A DNA stretch of 55,200 bases. Origin: an uncultured Halomonas sp. (GTDB taxonomy: Bacteria > Pseudomonadota > Gammaproteobacteria > Pseudomonadales > Halomonadaceae). Position 1 is the first letter of the stretch. Every line of letters begins with the position of its first letter. Below the pieces are notes generated by a model that saw only the letters and a list, made by a program, of their open reading frames with translations, was not told the DNA's origin and did no database searches. Below, piece after piece: positions 8,314-16,703 of this stretch. The stretch lies in the NCBI RefSeq assembly GCF_947501415.1, contig NZ_CANMVL010000031.1, positions 1 to 55,200 of the forward strand, written 5' to 3'. A program made the position numbers and the translations under genes.

Positions 8314-8348
8314 GGTTCTGGCTACACTAGGGTTCTGGCTACACTAGA
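8298..8348. repeat. 17-bp tandem triplication over the pgpA stop
   Basis: Three copies of GTTCTGGCTACACTAGG: 8298-8314, 8315-8331 and 8332-8348, the last with a final A. The first copy encodes the last pgpA codons and its TAG; the others are intergenic. Loss or gain of copies would leave PgpA unchanged. Confidence 0.92.
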
Positions 8349-8419
8349 CTCTGAGACCAGAGCGTAATCGGTACCGCGGTGGTTTCGGATGCCCGGGTGC
8401 CGCAGGGAAGGGAGTCACC

Positions 8420-9661
8420 ATGCGCAAGGAACGACTCATCGTGCCACTGGTGGTGGGGCTGGCGCTGCTATGGGCCGTTGCCCAGTATGCCGCCTCGCTG
8501 CTCTTCGAGCGCGAATTGCTGCGTATGCTGAACGACCTGGAAGCACGCGGTGAACTGGTGGTCGAGCGTGTCGCCGTTGAGCGTGGCTGGCTCTCCTCGT
8601 CGGGGCGCGTTGTGATCGCCCCCCTGCTGGGCGATGACTGGCAGCTCGCCTTTACCTACTCTGCCCGCCATGGGGTGCTCAGTACCCGGCTGGATGGCGA
8701 GCTTCAACCCACCCTGGGGCCGGAGCAGCAGCGCCTGTTCGGTGACGCCCTGCCATCCTCGGCGCCCCGCTGGCATGCTCGTTATCAGACTCTGGGGGGG
8801 ACACTCGAAGGCAGTATCGGACTGTCGCCCTTCGTGATTCATCAGCAGGAGCGTGAGCTCGACTTCCAGGGCGGTCAGGTGACTTTCGGTGGCCAGTATG
8901 GCGACTGGTGGCTGCGTGCCAGGCTCAAGCCGCTGCGCCTCAGTGATGGTGACACTACCCTGGAGGCGGGACCTTCGAGCCTCGAGAGCCGCTACGCCTA
9001 TACCGCGGATGCCTACCACTTCACCCAGCATGACCTGCTGCATCTTGACCAGCTCACCTGGCGTCAGCCGGGGCTGGTGCTCGATGGCAGCGAGCTTGAC
9101 TATCGAAGTCGCATGGAGCTCGATGACAGCGAGCTGCGCATCGAGGGTGAGCTTGTCCTGGGGGAGCTGGTGGCCGCCGAGCAGGTGCTGCTGACCGGCC
9201 GGGTGGAGGCGCAGCTCTCGCGTCTGCATGCCGAGGCCCTGCGGACGCTGCTCAGCCGGCTGCGCGAGGAGGTGATGATGGGAGGCAGCGACACCCCGAC
9301 GCCCCGCGAACTGATCGAGCGGCTGGAGCCGGAGTTCAAGGCCCTGCTGCAGGACTCGCCGCGTCTGGACATCAGCAGAGTGGATCTCGACAGCCCCATG
9401 CTCGGTGTTTCCGCCGAGGGGGAGGGGGTGCTGATCTTCGACCCACGACGCCTCGATGAGCTCAGGGTCGCTCGCCTCGATGACCCCGATGAGCAGGCCC
9501 GTTGGCGCCGCCGCCTCGACGGCGATTTTGTCTGGCGTGATGTACCCACCGTGGTAGCCCTGTGGCTGGGTCTGCCGTTGAGTACCCAGGAGTTGGCGGT
9601 GGACGTCATTCGCGGCAAGGTGCGCGTCAATGGCCGCCCTTTGCCGCCGCTCTGGCGCTGA
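8420..9661 (+). CDS. DUF945 (YdgA-like) family protein
   Basis: A 413-residue protein with one N-terminal membrane segment (about residues 7-29) and a long, mostly beta-rich periplasmic part. The opening of the mature region (LFERELLRMLNDLEARGELVVERVAVERGWLSS) is typical of DUF945/YdgA, where a short peptide after the anchor leads to repeated beta segments. The molecular role of the family is not established. AAGGGAG precedes the ATG. It is separated from pgpA by 106 bp with the tandem triplication and from lon by 103 bp carrying a heat-shock-like promoter. Confidence 0.75.
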   Translation: MRKERLIVPLVVGLALLWAVAQYAASLLFERELLRMLNDLEARGELVVERVAVERGWLSSSGRVVIAPLLGDDWQLAFTYSARHGVLSTRLDGELQPTLGPEQQRLFGDALPSSAPRWHARYQTLGGTLEGSIGLSPFVIHQQERELDFQGGQVTFGGQYGDWWLRARLKPLRLSDGDTTLEAGPSSLESRYAYTADAYHFTQHDLLHLDQLTWRQPGLVLDGSELDYRSRMELDDSELRIEGELVLGELVAAEQVLLTGRVEAQLSRLHAEALRTLLSRLREEVMMGGSDTPTPRELIERLEPEFKALLQDSPRLDISRVDLDSPMLGVSAEGEGVLIFDPRRLDELRVARLDDPDEQARWRRRLDGDFVWRDVPTVVALWLGLPLSTQELAVDVIRGKVRVNGRPLPPLWR

Positions 9662-9676
9662 CGGCGGGTCGCCAGG

Positions 9677-9704
9677 CTTGAAGTTCCGGCTCGTCGCCCG
9701 CATC
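9677..9704 (+). promoter_or_regulatory. Sigma-32-like heat-shock promoter of lon
   Basis: CTTGAAG (9677-9683) matches the sigma-32 -35 element and CCCGCATC (9697-9704) the -10 element CCCCATNT with one mismatch, at a 13-nt spacing. It lies about 60 bp upstream of the lon start and just after the DUF945 stop. This fits the known heat induction of Lon and AsrA proteases. Confidence 0.6.
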
Positions 9705-9764
9705 CCTACAAGCATTGGCTTAAGAACATTGGCACAAGCCCAACCGCTTGGACAGGGAGACACC

Positions 9765-12203
9765 ATGAGTGATGAACAGGACCGTCACGATACGGATGAG
9801 CCGGAGTGGATTCGCCACGGGCAGGGCGAGGATCTCGACCTCGGTGAAGAGCAGGGTGACAGCAAGCACTCCGTCGTGCCGGCCCGCGAGGCGTTGCCCG
9901 AGCGAATCTATCTGCTGCCCATCCACAACCGCCCCTTCTTTCCCGCCCAGGTGCAGCCGCTGGTCATCAACCGCGAGCGCTGGGACGAGACGATCGAGCG
10001 TGTCGCCAAGACCCCTCACCACACCGTGGGCCTTGCCTTCGTTGGTGAAGGCGCCTCGGAAGGAATGGCCGATGGCGACTTCCCCGAGATCGGCACCGCG
10101 GTCAAGATGCACAAGCTGCAGGGCGAGGAGGACCAGCTGCAGTTCATCGCCCAGGGCCTGCAGCGCTTCAAGATCCAGCGCTGGATCTCCCGGGAGCCGC
10201 CCTATCTGGTGGAGGTGAGCTACCCGCGGGAGCCGGTGGACGCCGAGGCCGACGAGGCCCGCGCCTACGCCATGTCGCTGATCAACGGCATCAAGGAGCT
10301 GTTGCCGATCAACCCGCTCTATGGCGAGGAGCTCAAGCACTACCTCAATCGCTTCAGCCCCCACGAGCCGGGCCCTCTCACCGACTTCGCCGCTGCCATC
10401 ACCTCGGCCAAGGGACACGAGCTGCAGGACGTGCTGGCCACTCTGCCGGTGCTCGCCCGTATGCAGAAGGTGCTGCCGCTGCTGCGCAAGGAGATTGAGG
10501 TCGCCCAGCTGCAGAGCGAGATCAGCGACCAGGTCAATGCCCAGATGCAGGAGCGCCAGCGCGAGTTCTTCCTGCGCGAGCAGCTCAAGGTGATCCAGCG
10601 GGAGCTGGGTATCTCCAAGGATGATCGCGAAAGCGATGTCGACACCTTCCGCGAGCGCCTGGAGAGTCTGGTGGTGCCCCCCAAGGTGCTGACCCGCATC
10701 GAGGAGGAGCTCGACAAGCTGGCCATGCTCGAGACCGGCTCACCGGAGTATGGCACCACCCGCAACTACCTCGACTGGCTGACCAGCATGCCGTGGGGAG
10801 TGCGCAGCCAGGACCAGCTCGACCTGGCCCATGCGCGCAAGGTGCTCGATCGCGATCATGACGGCCTGGCCGACGTCAAGGAGCGCATCGTCGAGTTCCT
10901 CGCCGAGGGCACCTTCAAGGGTGACGTGGGCGGCTCCATCGTGCTGCTGGTGGGCCCGCCCGGGGTGGGCAAGACCTCCGTCGGCCGCTCCATCGCCGAG
11001 GCCCTGGGGCGCGAGTTCTATCGTTTCTCGGTGGGCGGCATGCGCGACGAGGCGGAGATCAAGGGGCATCGGCGTACCTATATCGGTGCCATGCCCGGCA
11101 AGCTGGCCCAGGCCCTCAAGGAGGTCGAGGTCGAGAACCCGGTGATCATGCTCGACGAGATCGACAAGATGGGGCAGTCCTTCCAGGGTGATCCCGCCTC
11201 GGCGCTGCTCGAGGTGCTCGACCCTGAGCAGAACGTCGACTTTCTCGATCACTACCTGGATGTTCGCCTGGACCTCTCCAAGGTGCTCTTCGTCTGTACC
11301 GCCAATACCCCGGACTCGATTCCGCCGGCGCTGCTCGACCGTATGGAGCAGATCCGCCTCTCCGGCTACATCGCCGAGGAGAAGGTGGCCATCGCCAAGC
11401 ACCATCTGTGGCCTAAGCTGCTCAAGCGCGCCAACATACCCAGGAAGAGCATCAACCTCACCGACGCGGCGCTGCGCCAGGTGATCGAGGGCTACGCCCG
11501 CGAGGCCGGGGTGCGCCAGCTCGAGAAGCAGCTCCACCGCATCGTGCGCAAGGCGGCGGTCAAGCTGCTGGAGAATGACCAGCAGTCGGCGAAGGTGTCG
11601 GTGAAGAACCTCGAGGAGTACCTGGGGGCGCCGCTGTTCCGCAAGGAGCAGGTGCTCAAGGGCGAAGGAGTGGTCACCGGCCTGGCCTGGACCTCCATGG
11701 GCGGTGCCACCCTGCCCATCGAGGCGGGCAAGGTGCACTCCCTGACACGCGGCTTCAAGCTGACCGGCAAGTTGGGCGAGGTGATGCAGGAGTCGGCCAA
11801 CATCGCCTACAGCTATGTGCTCGGTCACCTGGCCGAATATGGCGCCGACGCCGACTTCTTCGACTCCGCCTTCGTGCACCTGCACGTGCCGGAAGGCGCC
11901 ACCCCCAAGGATGGTCCCTCGGCGGGCGTCACCATGACCACCGCGCTGCTGTCCTTGGCCAGGCACCAGGCTATCGAGCGCAGCCTGGCGATGACCGGCG
12001 AGCTGACGCTGACCGGCCATGTGCTGCCGGTGGGGGGAATCCGCGAGAAGGTGATTGCCGCTCGGCGCAGTGGCATCTTCGAGGTGATCCTGCCTGACGC
12101 CAACCGCCGCGATTACGATGAGTTGCCCGAGCACCTCAAGGAGGGGATCAGCGTACACTTCGCCAAGCGTTACCAGGACGTGGCCAAGGTGGTATTCGGC
12201 TGA
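9765..12203 (+). CDS. lon: ATP-dependent Lon-family protease (AsrA-like second Lon)
   Basis: An 812-residue cytosolic AAA+ serine protease that degrades misfolded and regulatory proteins. In order it has an N-terminal substrate-binding domain, Walker A G397-PPGVGK-T404, Walker B VIMLDEID, and a protease domain with catalytic S719 (DGPSAGVTM) and K762, spaced 43 residues as in E. coli Lon. It is about 28 residues longer than E. coli Lon. The segment LPIHNRPFFPAQVQPLV, the block KELLPINPLYGEELKHYLNRF and the absence of clpX next door point to the AsrA type known from Pseudomonas aeruginosa, a second Lon linked to heat shock and aminoglycoside response. GGGAG lies 6 nt before the ATG at 9765; the in-frame extension upstream is not Lon-like. 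Confidence 0.93.
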   Translation: MSDEQDRHDTDEPEWIRHGQGEDLDLGEEQGDSKHSVVPAREALPERIYLLPIHNRPFFPAQVQPLVINRERWDETIERVAKTPHHTVGLAFVGEGASEGMADGDFPEIGTAVKMHKLQGEEDQLQFIAQGLQRFKIQRWISREPPYLVEVSYPREPVDAEADEARAYAMSLINGIKELLPINPLYGEELKHYLNRFSPHEPGPLTDFAAAITSAKGHELQDVLATLPVLARMQKVLPLLRKEIEVAQLQSEISDQVNAQMQERQREFFLREQLKVIQRELGISKDDRESDVDTFRERLESLVVPPKVLTRIEEELDKLAMLETGSPEYGTTRNYLDWLTSMPWGVRSQDQLDLAHARKVLDRDHDGLADVKERIVEFLAEGTFKGDVGGSIVLLVGPPGVGKTSVGRSIAEALGREFYRFSVGGMRDEAEIKGHRRTYIGAMPGKLAQALKEVEVENPVIMLDEIDKMGQSFQGDPASALLEVLDPEQNVDFLDHYLDVRLDLSKVLFVCTANTPDSIPPALLDRMEQIRLSGYIAEEKVAIAKHHLWPKLLKRANIPRKSINLTDAALRQVIEGYAREAGVRQLEKQLHRIVRKAAVKLLENDQQSAKVSVKNLEEYLGAPLFRKEQVLKGEGVVTGLAWTSMGGATLPIEAGKVHSLTRGFKLTGKLGEVMQESANIAYSYVLGHLAEYGADADFFDSAFVHLHVPEGATPKDGPSAGVTMTTALLSLARHQAIERSLAMTGELTLTGHVLPVGGIREKVIAARRSGIFEVILPDANRRDYDELPEHLKEGISVHFAKRYQDVAKVVFG

Positions 12204-12221
12204 CCGGAGGCGGGCACCCTC

Positions 12222-12293
12222 CTGGGGGTCTGACCCCCAGGGGGATCCAGCGGTATGCCAACCCCGGGTCGGTGGAGCACCGATGCCGGGGTT
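12222..12293 (+). terminator. Two strong hairpins after lon
   Basis: CTGGGGGT/ACCCCCAG (12222-12240) forms a perfect 8-bp stem with loop CTG. A second stem pairs AACCCCGG with CCGGGGTT and TCGGTG with CACCGA (12260-12293). Neither is followed by a clear T-run, so termination strength is uncertain. They bound the conserved lon side from the accessory-looking region that follows. Confidence 0.5.
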
Positions 12294-12314
12294 ACTCATG
12301 AAAGGGGTATCCCC

Positions 12315-12487
12315 ATGAAACATTTGGTAGCGGCCGGCGCCGTGGTGCTAGGCCTGATGCTCGATGCCGCGACCTCACCTTCCACTACGAGCTCGCCGAT
12401 CCCGGCCAGACGCTAGCTTTCTCCTTCTCCTTCCGCTTCTCCTTCCGCTTCCGCCTGGCAGCGGGCGAGTGCCTTGCGGTGGGGTGA
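12315..12487 (+). pseudogene. Remnant of a small secreted protein gene, frameshifted
   Basis: An ATG at 12315, preceded by AAAGGGG, opens MKHLVAAGAVVLGLMLDA, a convincing signal-peptide start, but the frame then closes at 12416 after 33 codons. In the +2 frame from 12371 the translation runs DLTFHYELADPGQTLAF and on to a stop at 12487, ending in a low-complexity FSFRF stretch from 6/12-bp repeats (TTCTCC, TTCCGC). This looks like the head of a secreted-protein gene joined out of frame to a fragment, perhaps by deletion. No family is recognised. Confidence 0.4.
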
Positions 12488-12537
12488 AATGTGACTTTTC
12501 GTCCTGACCGAGTGGGAGGGTGTGATCAAGGTGTTAC

Positions 12538-12566
12538 GATTGGTCATGACTAATGTGTAGATTGGT
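12538..12566. promoter_or_regulatory. Direct GATTGGT repeats upstream of the response regulator
   Basis: GATTGGT occurs at 12538-12544 and 12560-12566, 22 bp apart, about two helical turns on the same face. AraC-type regulators often bind such direct repeats, and the next gene encodes one, so autoregulation is possible. The intergenic region 12488-12635 has no clear sigma-70 promoter. Confidence 0.35.
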
Positions 12567-12635
12567 AGGGTAGAGTAACTGAGGAGCCTGGGGCGCACCA
12601 AGATGCTGCGCTCACCGGTGGGGGGGATCAAGGGA

Positions 12636-13442
12636 ATGAGTAACCTGTTCGGCAAGAAGATACTGGTAGTCGATGACGCGGAGGCAGACAGGATGCTGGT
12701 TTCCACGTTTTTACGCCGACTTGGATGCCGTGTCTTTTTTGCGCATGACGGTGTCGATGGTGTGCACAAGGCCAGACTGATTCGGCCTGACGCCATACTC
12801 ATGGACCTGGATATGCCTAACTGCAATGGTTTCGATGCCTGTAAGTTGATTGTAGAGGATCCAAGAACTCAGCATGCGCCAGTACTGTTCATTTCTGGTT
12901 ATGCGACGGCGGAAGATAAAATCAAAGGTTTGATATCAGGCGCTGTTGACTATATCGCCAAGCCCTTCGTCTTCGATGAGGTCATGCTTCGAATCGCCAT
13001 TCACTTGAAAGTCAGCGATGCTGAGCCATGCCGCGGAAGCGAGAGTGGCGAGAGTGGCGAGAGTGGCGAGAGTGGCGGCAAGGGTAATAATCAGTCAGAG
13101 AGTCATGATTCTCGCGACGAGATACTGTTTCGTAGTGCACAAATACATCTTCTCAAGGCTCTCGACAAGGCACCGGGTCTTCATGAGCTGGCCCGGCAGG
13201 TCGGGACCAACTCAAAACAGCTGAATCACTCCTTCAAGGCCTGTGTAGGAATGACGGTTTACGAATACCTTCGTGAAGAGAGGATGAAGGAGGCGAGGAA
13301 GTTGCTCTCTTCCACGAGTATTTCCATCTCAGAGATCGCGACAACTATCGGTTTCAGTAGCGTGGGCACCTTCTCCACAGCCTTCAAGGAGCGGTTTGGT
13401 AGTCCTCCCTCAAGGTTCAGGAAGCAGGAGAGGCTTGTCTGA
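12636..13442 (+). CDS. Response regulator with AraC-type DNA-binding domain
   Basis: A 268-residue cytoplasmic regulator. The receiver domain (about 6-125) has the acidic pair D13-D14, phosphoacceptor D57 (LMDLDMP), S87 and K109. A linker at about 136-148 consists of SGE repeats encoded by a 9-bp tandem repeat. The C-terminal AraC/XylS helix-turn-helix domain (about 178-266) reads LHELARQVGTNSKQLN, then ISEIATTIGFSSVGTFSTAFKERFG. GGGGGA precedes the ATG at 12636; an ATG at 12603 would add 11 residues but has a poorly placed ribosome-binding site. The kinase gene starts 1 bp after its stop, so they are a cognate pair. Its likely target is the adhesin operon downstream, by position only. Confidence 0.88.
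   Translation: MSNLFGKKILVVDDAEADRMLVSTFLRRLGCRVFFAHDGVDGVHKARLIRPDAILMDLDMPNCNGFDACKLIVEDPRTQHAPVLFISGYATAEDKIKGLISGAVDYIAKPFVFDEVMLRIAIHLKVSDAEPCRGSESGESGESGESGGKGNNQSESHDSRDEILFRSAQIHLLKALDKAPGLHELARQVGTNSKQLNHSFKACVGMTVYEYLREERMKEARKLLSSTSISISEIATTIGFSSVGTFSTAFKERFGSPPSRFRKQERLV
13041..13076. repeat. 9-bp tandem repeat, four exact copies, in regulator linker
   Basis: GAGAGTGGC is repeated four times exactly, encoding Glu-Ser-Gly units. Nine bases per unit keeps the reading frame, so copy-number change would alter only the length of the linker between receiver and DNA-binding domain. Confidence 0.95.
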
Positions 13443-13443
13443 C

Positions 13444-16176
13444 ATGCGGGTATCTTCATGCTTTAAGGCTCTTGTTTTCCGCTGTATCTCCTGCATTCTG
13501 GTTGCCTTGACAACCCTTTCCTGGCTTGTCGGAGCCCAGGCAGCTTCAGAGCCGATTGGCGACCACGATGAAAAAGCCGCCGTGATAGACCTGAATGTGA
13601 TATCGCCCACGGATAACCTGGCGCTTGACATGCTGGGTTTCGATGTGGTGGAAGAGGGGCATCTCTCGCTGAGCGAAGCCATGCATAGCGGTCGCTGGCA
13701 GCAGGTGGGAGAGAACGTTCGAATTCTCGAAAGACCGCGGCAATACTCCACGCTTTGGCTCCAGGCCCGGCTGACCAACACCAGCGACGAACATCTGGTG
13801 CGCTGGCTCAGTCTTACACCTTGGCGACTCAACGAGGTCAATGCGTGGCTGGTCGATCCCGAAAGCTTCGAGACGATAAAAGAGATGGCGACAGGTCTTT
13901 CAGTTCCGATAGGCAACAGAGAGGTCGACAGTAACAAGGCAACCATTCCGGTAGCACTCTCGCCTGGCGAGAGCCTGCTGTTGGTGATGAGAGTCTTCTC
14001 AGATAGCCGCCCTTTCCTGGATATCAACGGCTGGGAGCCAGTTGCCTTCGCCATGAGCGAGATGGCCGAGAGGCAGTTTCATTCCATGTTGCTGGCGGCA
14101 GTATTAACGCTGTTCGCTGTGCTGCTGGTGACCTTCGACCTTCGCTACCTCTTGCTGGGCGTCTGGCTGGTTGTGATCTTCATCTTCGAGTCCGAGAAGG
14201 AGGGTTATATAAGCCAAGTGCTGATCCGTGGCCTGTTCGACTATTCGGCTAACCTTCGCTTCTCTACCTGGATACTCACGGAGGCGCTTTTTCTTGTTGC
14301 TTCAGTCTATATTCTGGGTGTTAACAAGGTTAAGCCATGGCGATACCTTACGCCGGTAGTATTTATGGTGTCTGCGGCATTTGCTGTGCTGACGTTCCTG
14401 CTCAATGGAGTCGTCATTCGCCATATGGGAAACGCCATTGATCTGAGCTTTTCCCTGGCGTGGCTGGCGATGATTCCGGCGGCGCTTCGTGTCGATAGAA
14501 AGTGGCAGCTTGCACTGCTTGGCACGCTTTCGCTTTGGTGGATAGCGTCTAATTTTATCTTGATTGGTTATATAACCAATCTTTACTACACGGCCTCGTT
14601 CGCAGAATTAAAAATATTTGCAGGCAGTGCCATCGTACTCTCTCTGATTCTGATATATGCAAGACAGAAGCGCGATTATGAAATGGTTCTCGAGAGAAGG
14701 TTAAGGGAGAGCGAGCGTGATCAGCGTGAGAAGCTGGAAGGGGTAGTGGCACGTCGTACTCATGATCTTAACCTGGCGCTCGATAATGCAATTCGGGCAG
14801 ATGAGGAAAAGACGCTGTTTATTGGGCATGTTTCTCATGATTTAAAGTCACCACTGACAGCCATCAGTGGCTATGCACAATTGTTATTTGATGAAGATGA
14901 TAAAGTTGCTGCCAAAGGTCGGATTATTCACTCAAGTGCCGCCCATATGGATAAGCTAGTTGAACGACTGATCGATTATGCGAGGGGCGTCGCTTCTCAC
15001 AAGGAAAGGCTGTCTCATATTCATGTCGAGAGCTTCTTTTCCGCTATTTCCCAAGAGGCGATGGTGCTGGCAAGGAAAAATAGTAACCGCTTTTCCATGA
15101 CCGTCAAGGCGGATGGATTTCCCTTTGTGCGCTGTGATGACGTCTCCTTGCGCCAAGTCGTCGTCAATCTTATCGATAACGCCGCCAAGTATACGTCGTC
15201 AGGCCATATCTCTCTTGAAGTTGTCTGCCGTGAAGCGATGAGCCCCACAGGGCGCACCATGTTGGAAATGACGCTAAAGGATTCCGGAATCGGCATTTCT
15301 CGGGAGGCGCAGAGCCGCCTCTTCGAGCCCTTTTCACGCGAGTCACGACATGGCAAGGGCTCGGGTCTGGGCCTGGCCATTGTCAAGGATCTGGTAGCCT
15401 CGATGGCAGGGGAGCTTGCTCTCCATAGTGAGCTAGGCAAAGGCACCGAGGTAAATGTTCTCATCCCCGTCGAGATCGGTGACGAGGGAAGTCAATCGAG
15501 TGCGGCGGTCTCAATGCCGAAAGCCTTGCTGCCCGCTTACCATGCCGGTGGGTTGACGGCTTGGGTAGTAGAGGACTCACCGCCTATCCTCGAGCTTCTC
15601 TGTGGTGACCTCTCCGCTATGGGCTTTCACGTAAAAGGTTTTCAGAGTGGTGAAGAGGCTATTGCGGCCATGCAGAGCGCCGATGCGATGCCCGCCTTGA
15701 TCGTGACAGACTACCGCGTGCAGAGTGTCCTGGGTGATGAGGTGCTCATGGCGGCCAAGGATAGGAATGCCTTGGTCCCCGTGGTTCTGATCTCGGCGAT
15801 GTGGAGCGTGTTGAGGAGTCGAGAGCGCCAAGGAGAGCTGAAAGGAGAGCAGGAAGGAGGTGGGTATGAATATGATGCGTTACTTTATAAACCAATTGAT
15901 CTAATTAATTTTCGGCGTGAAGTGGCCCGAGTCTGTGTTCTTGAGCCTCTCCAGCAACCGCCCATGAAGGAAGCTGCCATCGACAAGGAGAGCCCCCCTG
16001 ATATAGAGCGGTTGAAAGAGCTTGTTAAGCTGGGAGCCGTCAGCGATATCCTCGACTGGTGCGATGTCTTTTCAGTTACGTTCCCGAACAAGAAAGGCCT
16101 TGCACGCAGCTTGAGACGTCACGCAGAGCGAGGTGAATTCTCCGCCATAAGCGAAGCCATAGAGCACCTTGACTAG
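13444..16176 (+). CDS. Hybrid sensor histidine kinase with 7TMR-DISM sensor
   Basis: A 910-residue inner-membrane kinase. It has a signal segment (about 1-34), a periplasmic 7TMR-DISM extracellular domain (about 45-195), seven membrane segments (about 212-408), a coiled-coil linker, and a HisKA domain with phosphoacceptor H465 (HVSHDLKSPL). An ATPase domain follows with VVNLIDNAAKYTS, DSGIGIS and GKGSGLGLAIV, then a receiver domain with D756 and a C-terminal helical tail of about 65 residues of unknown role. DISM sensors in known proteins sense carbohydrate-like ligands; the ligand here is unknown. Codon use is clearly less GC-rich than in neighbouring housekeeping genes (for example around 14520-14960), suggesting acquisition by transfer. 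The start follows the regulator stop by one base, with AGGAGAGG upstream. Confidence 0.9.
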   Translation: MRVSSCFKALVFRCISCILVALTTLSWLVGAQAASEPIGDHDEKAAVIDLNVISPTDNLALDMLGFDVVEEGHLSLSEAMHSGRWQQVGENVRILERPRQYSTLWLQARLTNTSDEHLVRWLSLTPWRLNEVNAWLVDPESFETIKEMATGLSVPIGNREVDSNKATIPVALSPGESLLLVMRVFSDSRPFLDINGWEPVAFAMSEMAERQFHSMLLAAVLTLFAVLLVTFDLRYLLLGVWLVVIFIFESEKEGYISQVLIRGLFDYSANLRFSTWILTEALFLVASVYILGVNKVKPWRYLTPVVFMVSAAFAVLTFLLNGVVIRHMGNAIDLSFSLAWLAMIPAALRVDRKWQLALLGTLSLWWIASNFILIGYITNLYYTASFAELKIFAGSAIVLSLILIYARQKRDYEMVLERRLRESERDQREKLEGVVARRTHDLNLALDNAIRADEEKTLFIGHVSHDLKSPLTAISGYAQLLFDEDDKVAAKGRIIHSSAAHMDKLVERLIDYARGVASHKERLSHIHVESFFSAISQEAMVLARKNSNRFSMTVKADGFPFVRCDDVSLRQVVVNLIDNAAKYTSSGHISLEVVCREAMSPTGRTMLEMTLKDSGIGISREAQSRLFEPFSRESRHGKGSGLGLAIVKDLVASMAGELALHSELGKGTEVNVLIPVEIGDEGSQSSAAVSMPKALLPAYHAGGLTAWVVEDSPPILELLCGDLSAMGFHVKGFQSGEEAIAAMQSADAMPALIVTDYRVQSVLGDEVLMAAKDRNALVPVVLISAMWSVLRSRERQGELKGEQEGGGYEYDALLYKPIDLINFRREVARVCVLEPLQQPPMKEAAIDKESPPDIERLKELVKLGAVSDILDWCDVFSVTFPNKKGLARSLRRHAERGEFSAISEAIEHLD

Positions 16177-16703
16177 GCCTTGTCTGCAAAGTTGGCGTGT
16201 GAAGGTCAGACAAGGAAAAAACTAGTGAAAAGATCAGGAACCACTCGCGCTGGGTCACTTTCTTCTTGTTCTGGCGCTCTGTCCTGGTGAAAGAGACCTG
16301 TTGCACCGAGTGGTTCGGTCAGGTGGTGGGGTCGCCAGATTTTACCCCGTCGATGGCTGTCGGGCAGTTACTGCGGGGTCAATGCAGCGTTTTCTTTATT
16401 CTTTCCCTGCGCGACAAACTTTTCCCCTTCGGGGGAAAGATGACAGATATCACTGACGCGTAGATTTGCCCTTGGCGATATTGTCGCAGCCGGCTATTGC
16501 TGCAAAACGCGCCACGGGTAATCAACAATAATTCAACGCACAGAGACGCTGTTTGCCGCCTTTCGGGCAGCGATCTTCGAGCCTGTAGATGCCAGTCGGC
16601 CGCGAGCAGACATTTCGCCCAGTACAGCCTAATCCTTCGCATTGCGCACCTACGCACAGGCAGGGCTGCTCCGGTCACATGGAATGACACTTCGCAGGTG
16701 AAC
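16177..16703. other. 527-bp region between kinase and adhesin
   Basis: No credible gene. It contains an inverted repeat CCTTGTCTG/CAGACAAGG (16178-16186 and 16207-16215), a second one GAACCACTCG/CGAGTGGTTC (16238-16247 and 16307-16316), and a UUCG hairpin listed separately. In-frame extension of the adhesin reaches 16497 but has no ribosome-binding site or signal-peptide character. The region likely holds the adhesin promoter and a long structured leader; no confident -35/-10 pair was found. Confidence 0.5.
16421..16438 (+). other. UUCG-tetraloop hairpin upstream of the adhesin
   Basis: TTTCCCC, loop TTCG, GGGGAAA: a perfect 7-bp stem with an exceptionally stable tetraloop. No T-run follows on either strand, so it is more likely a leader or mRNA-stability element than a terminator. 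It lies 265 bp before the adhesin start. Confidence 0.6.

Noticed and set aside
9630..9764. Upstream extension of Lon
   Set aside because: It overlaps the DUF945 end and covers the promoter; the ATG at 9765 has a good ribosome-binding site.
16178..16221. Terminator after the hybrid kinase
   Set aside because: The stem CCTTGTCTG/CAGACAAGG is followed by A residues, not T, on the plus strand, and has a 20-nt loop; on the minus strand no T-run follows.
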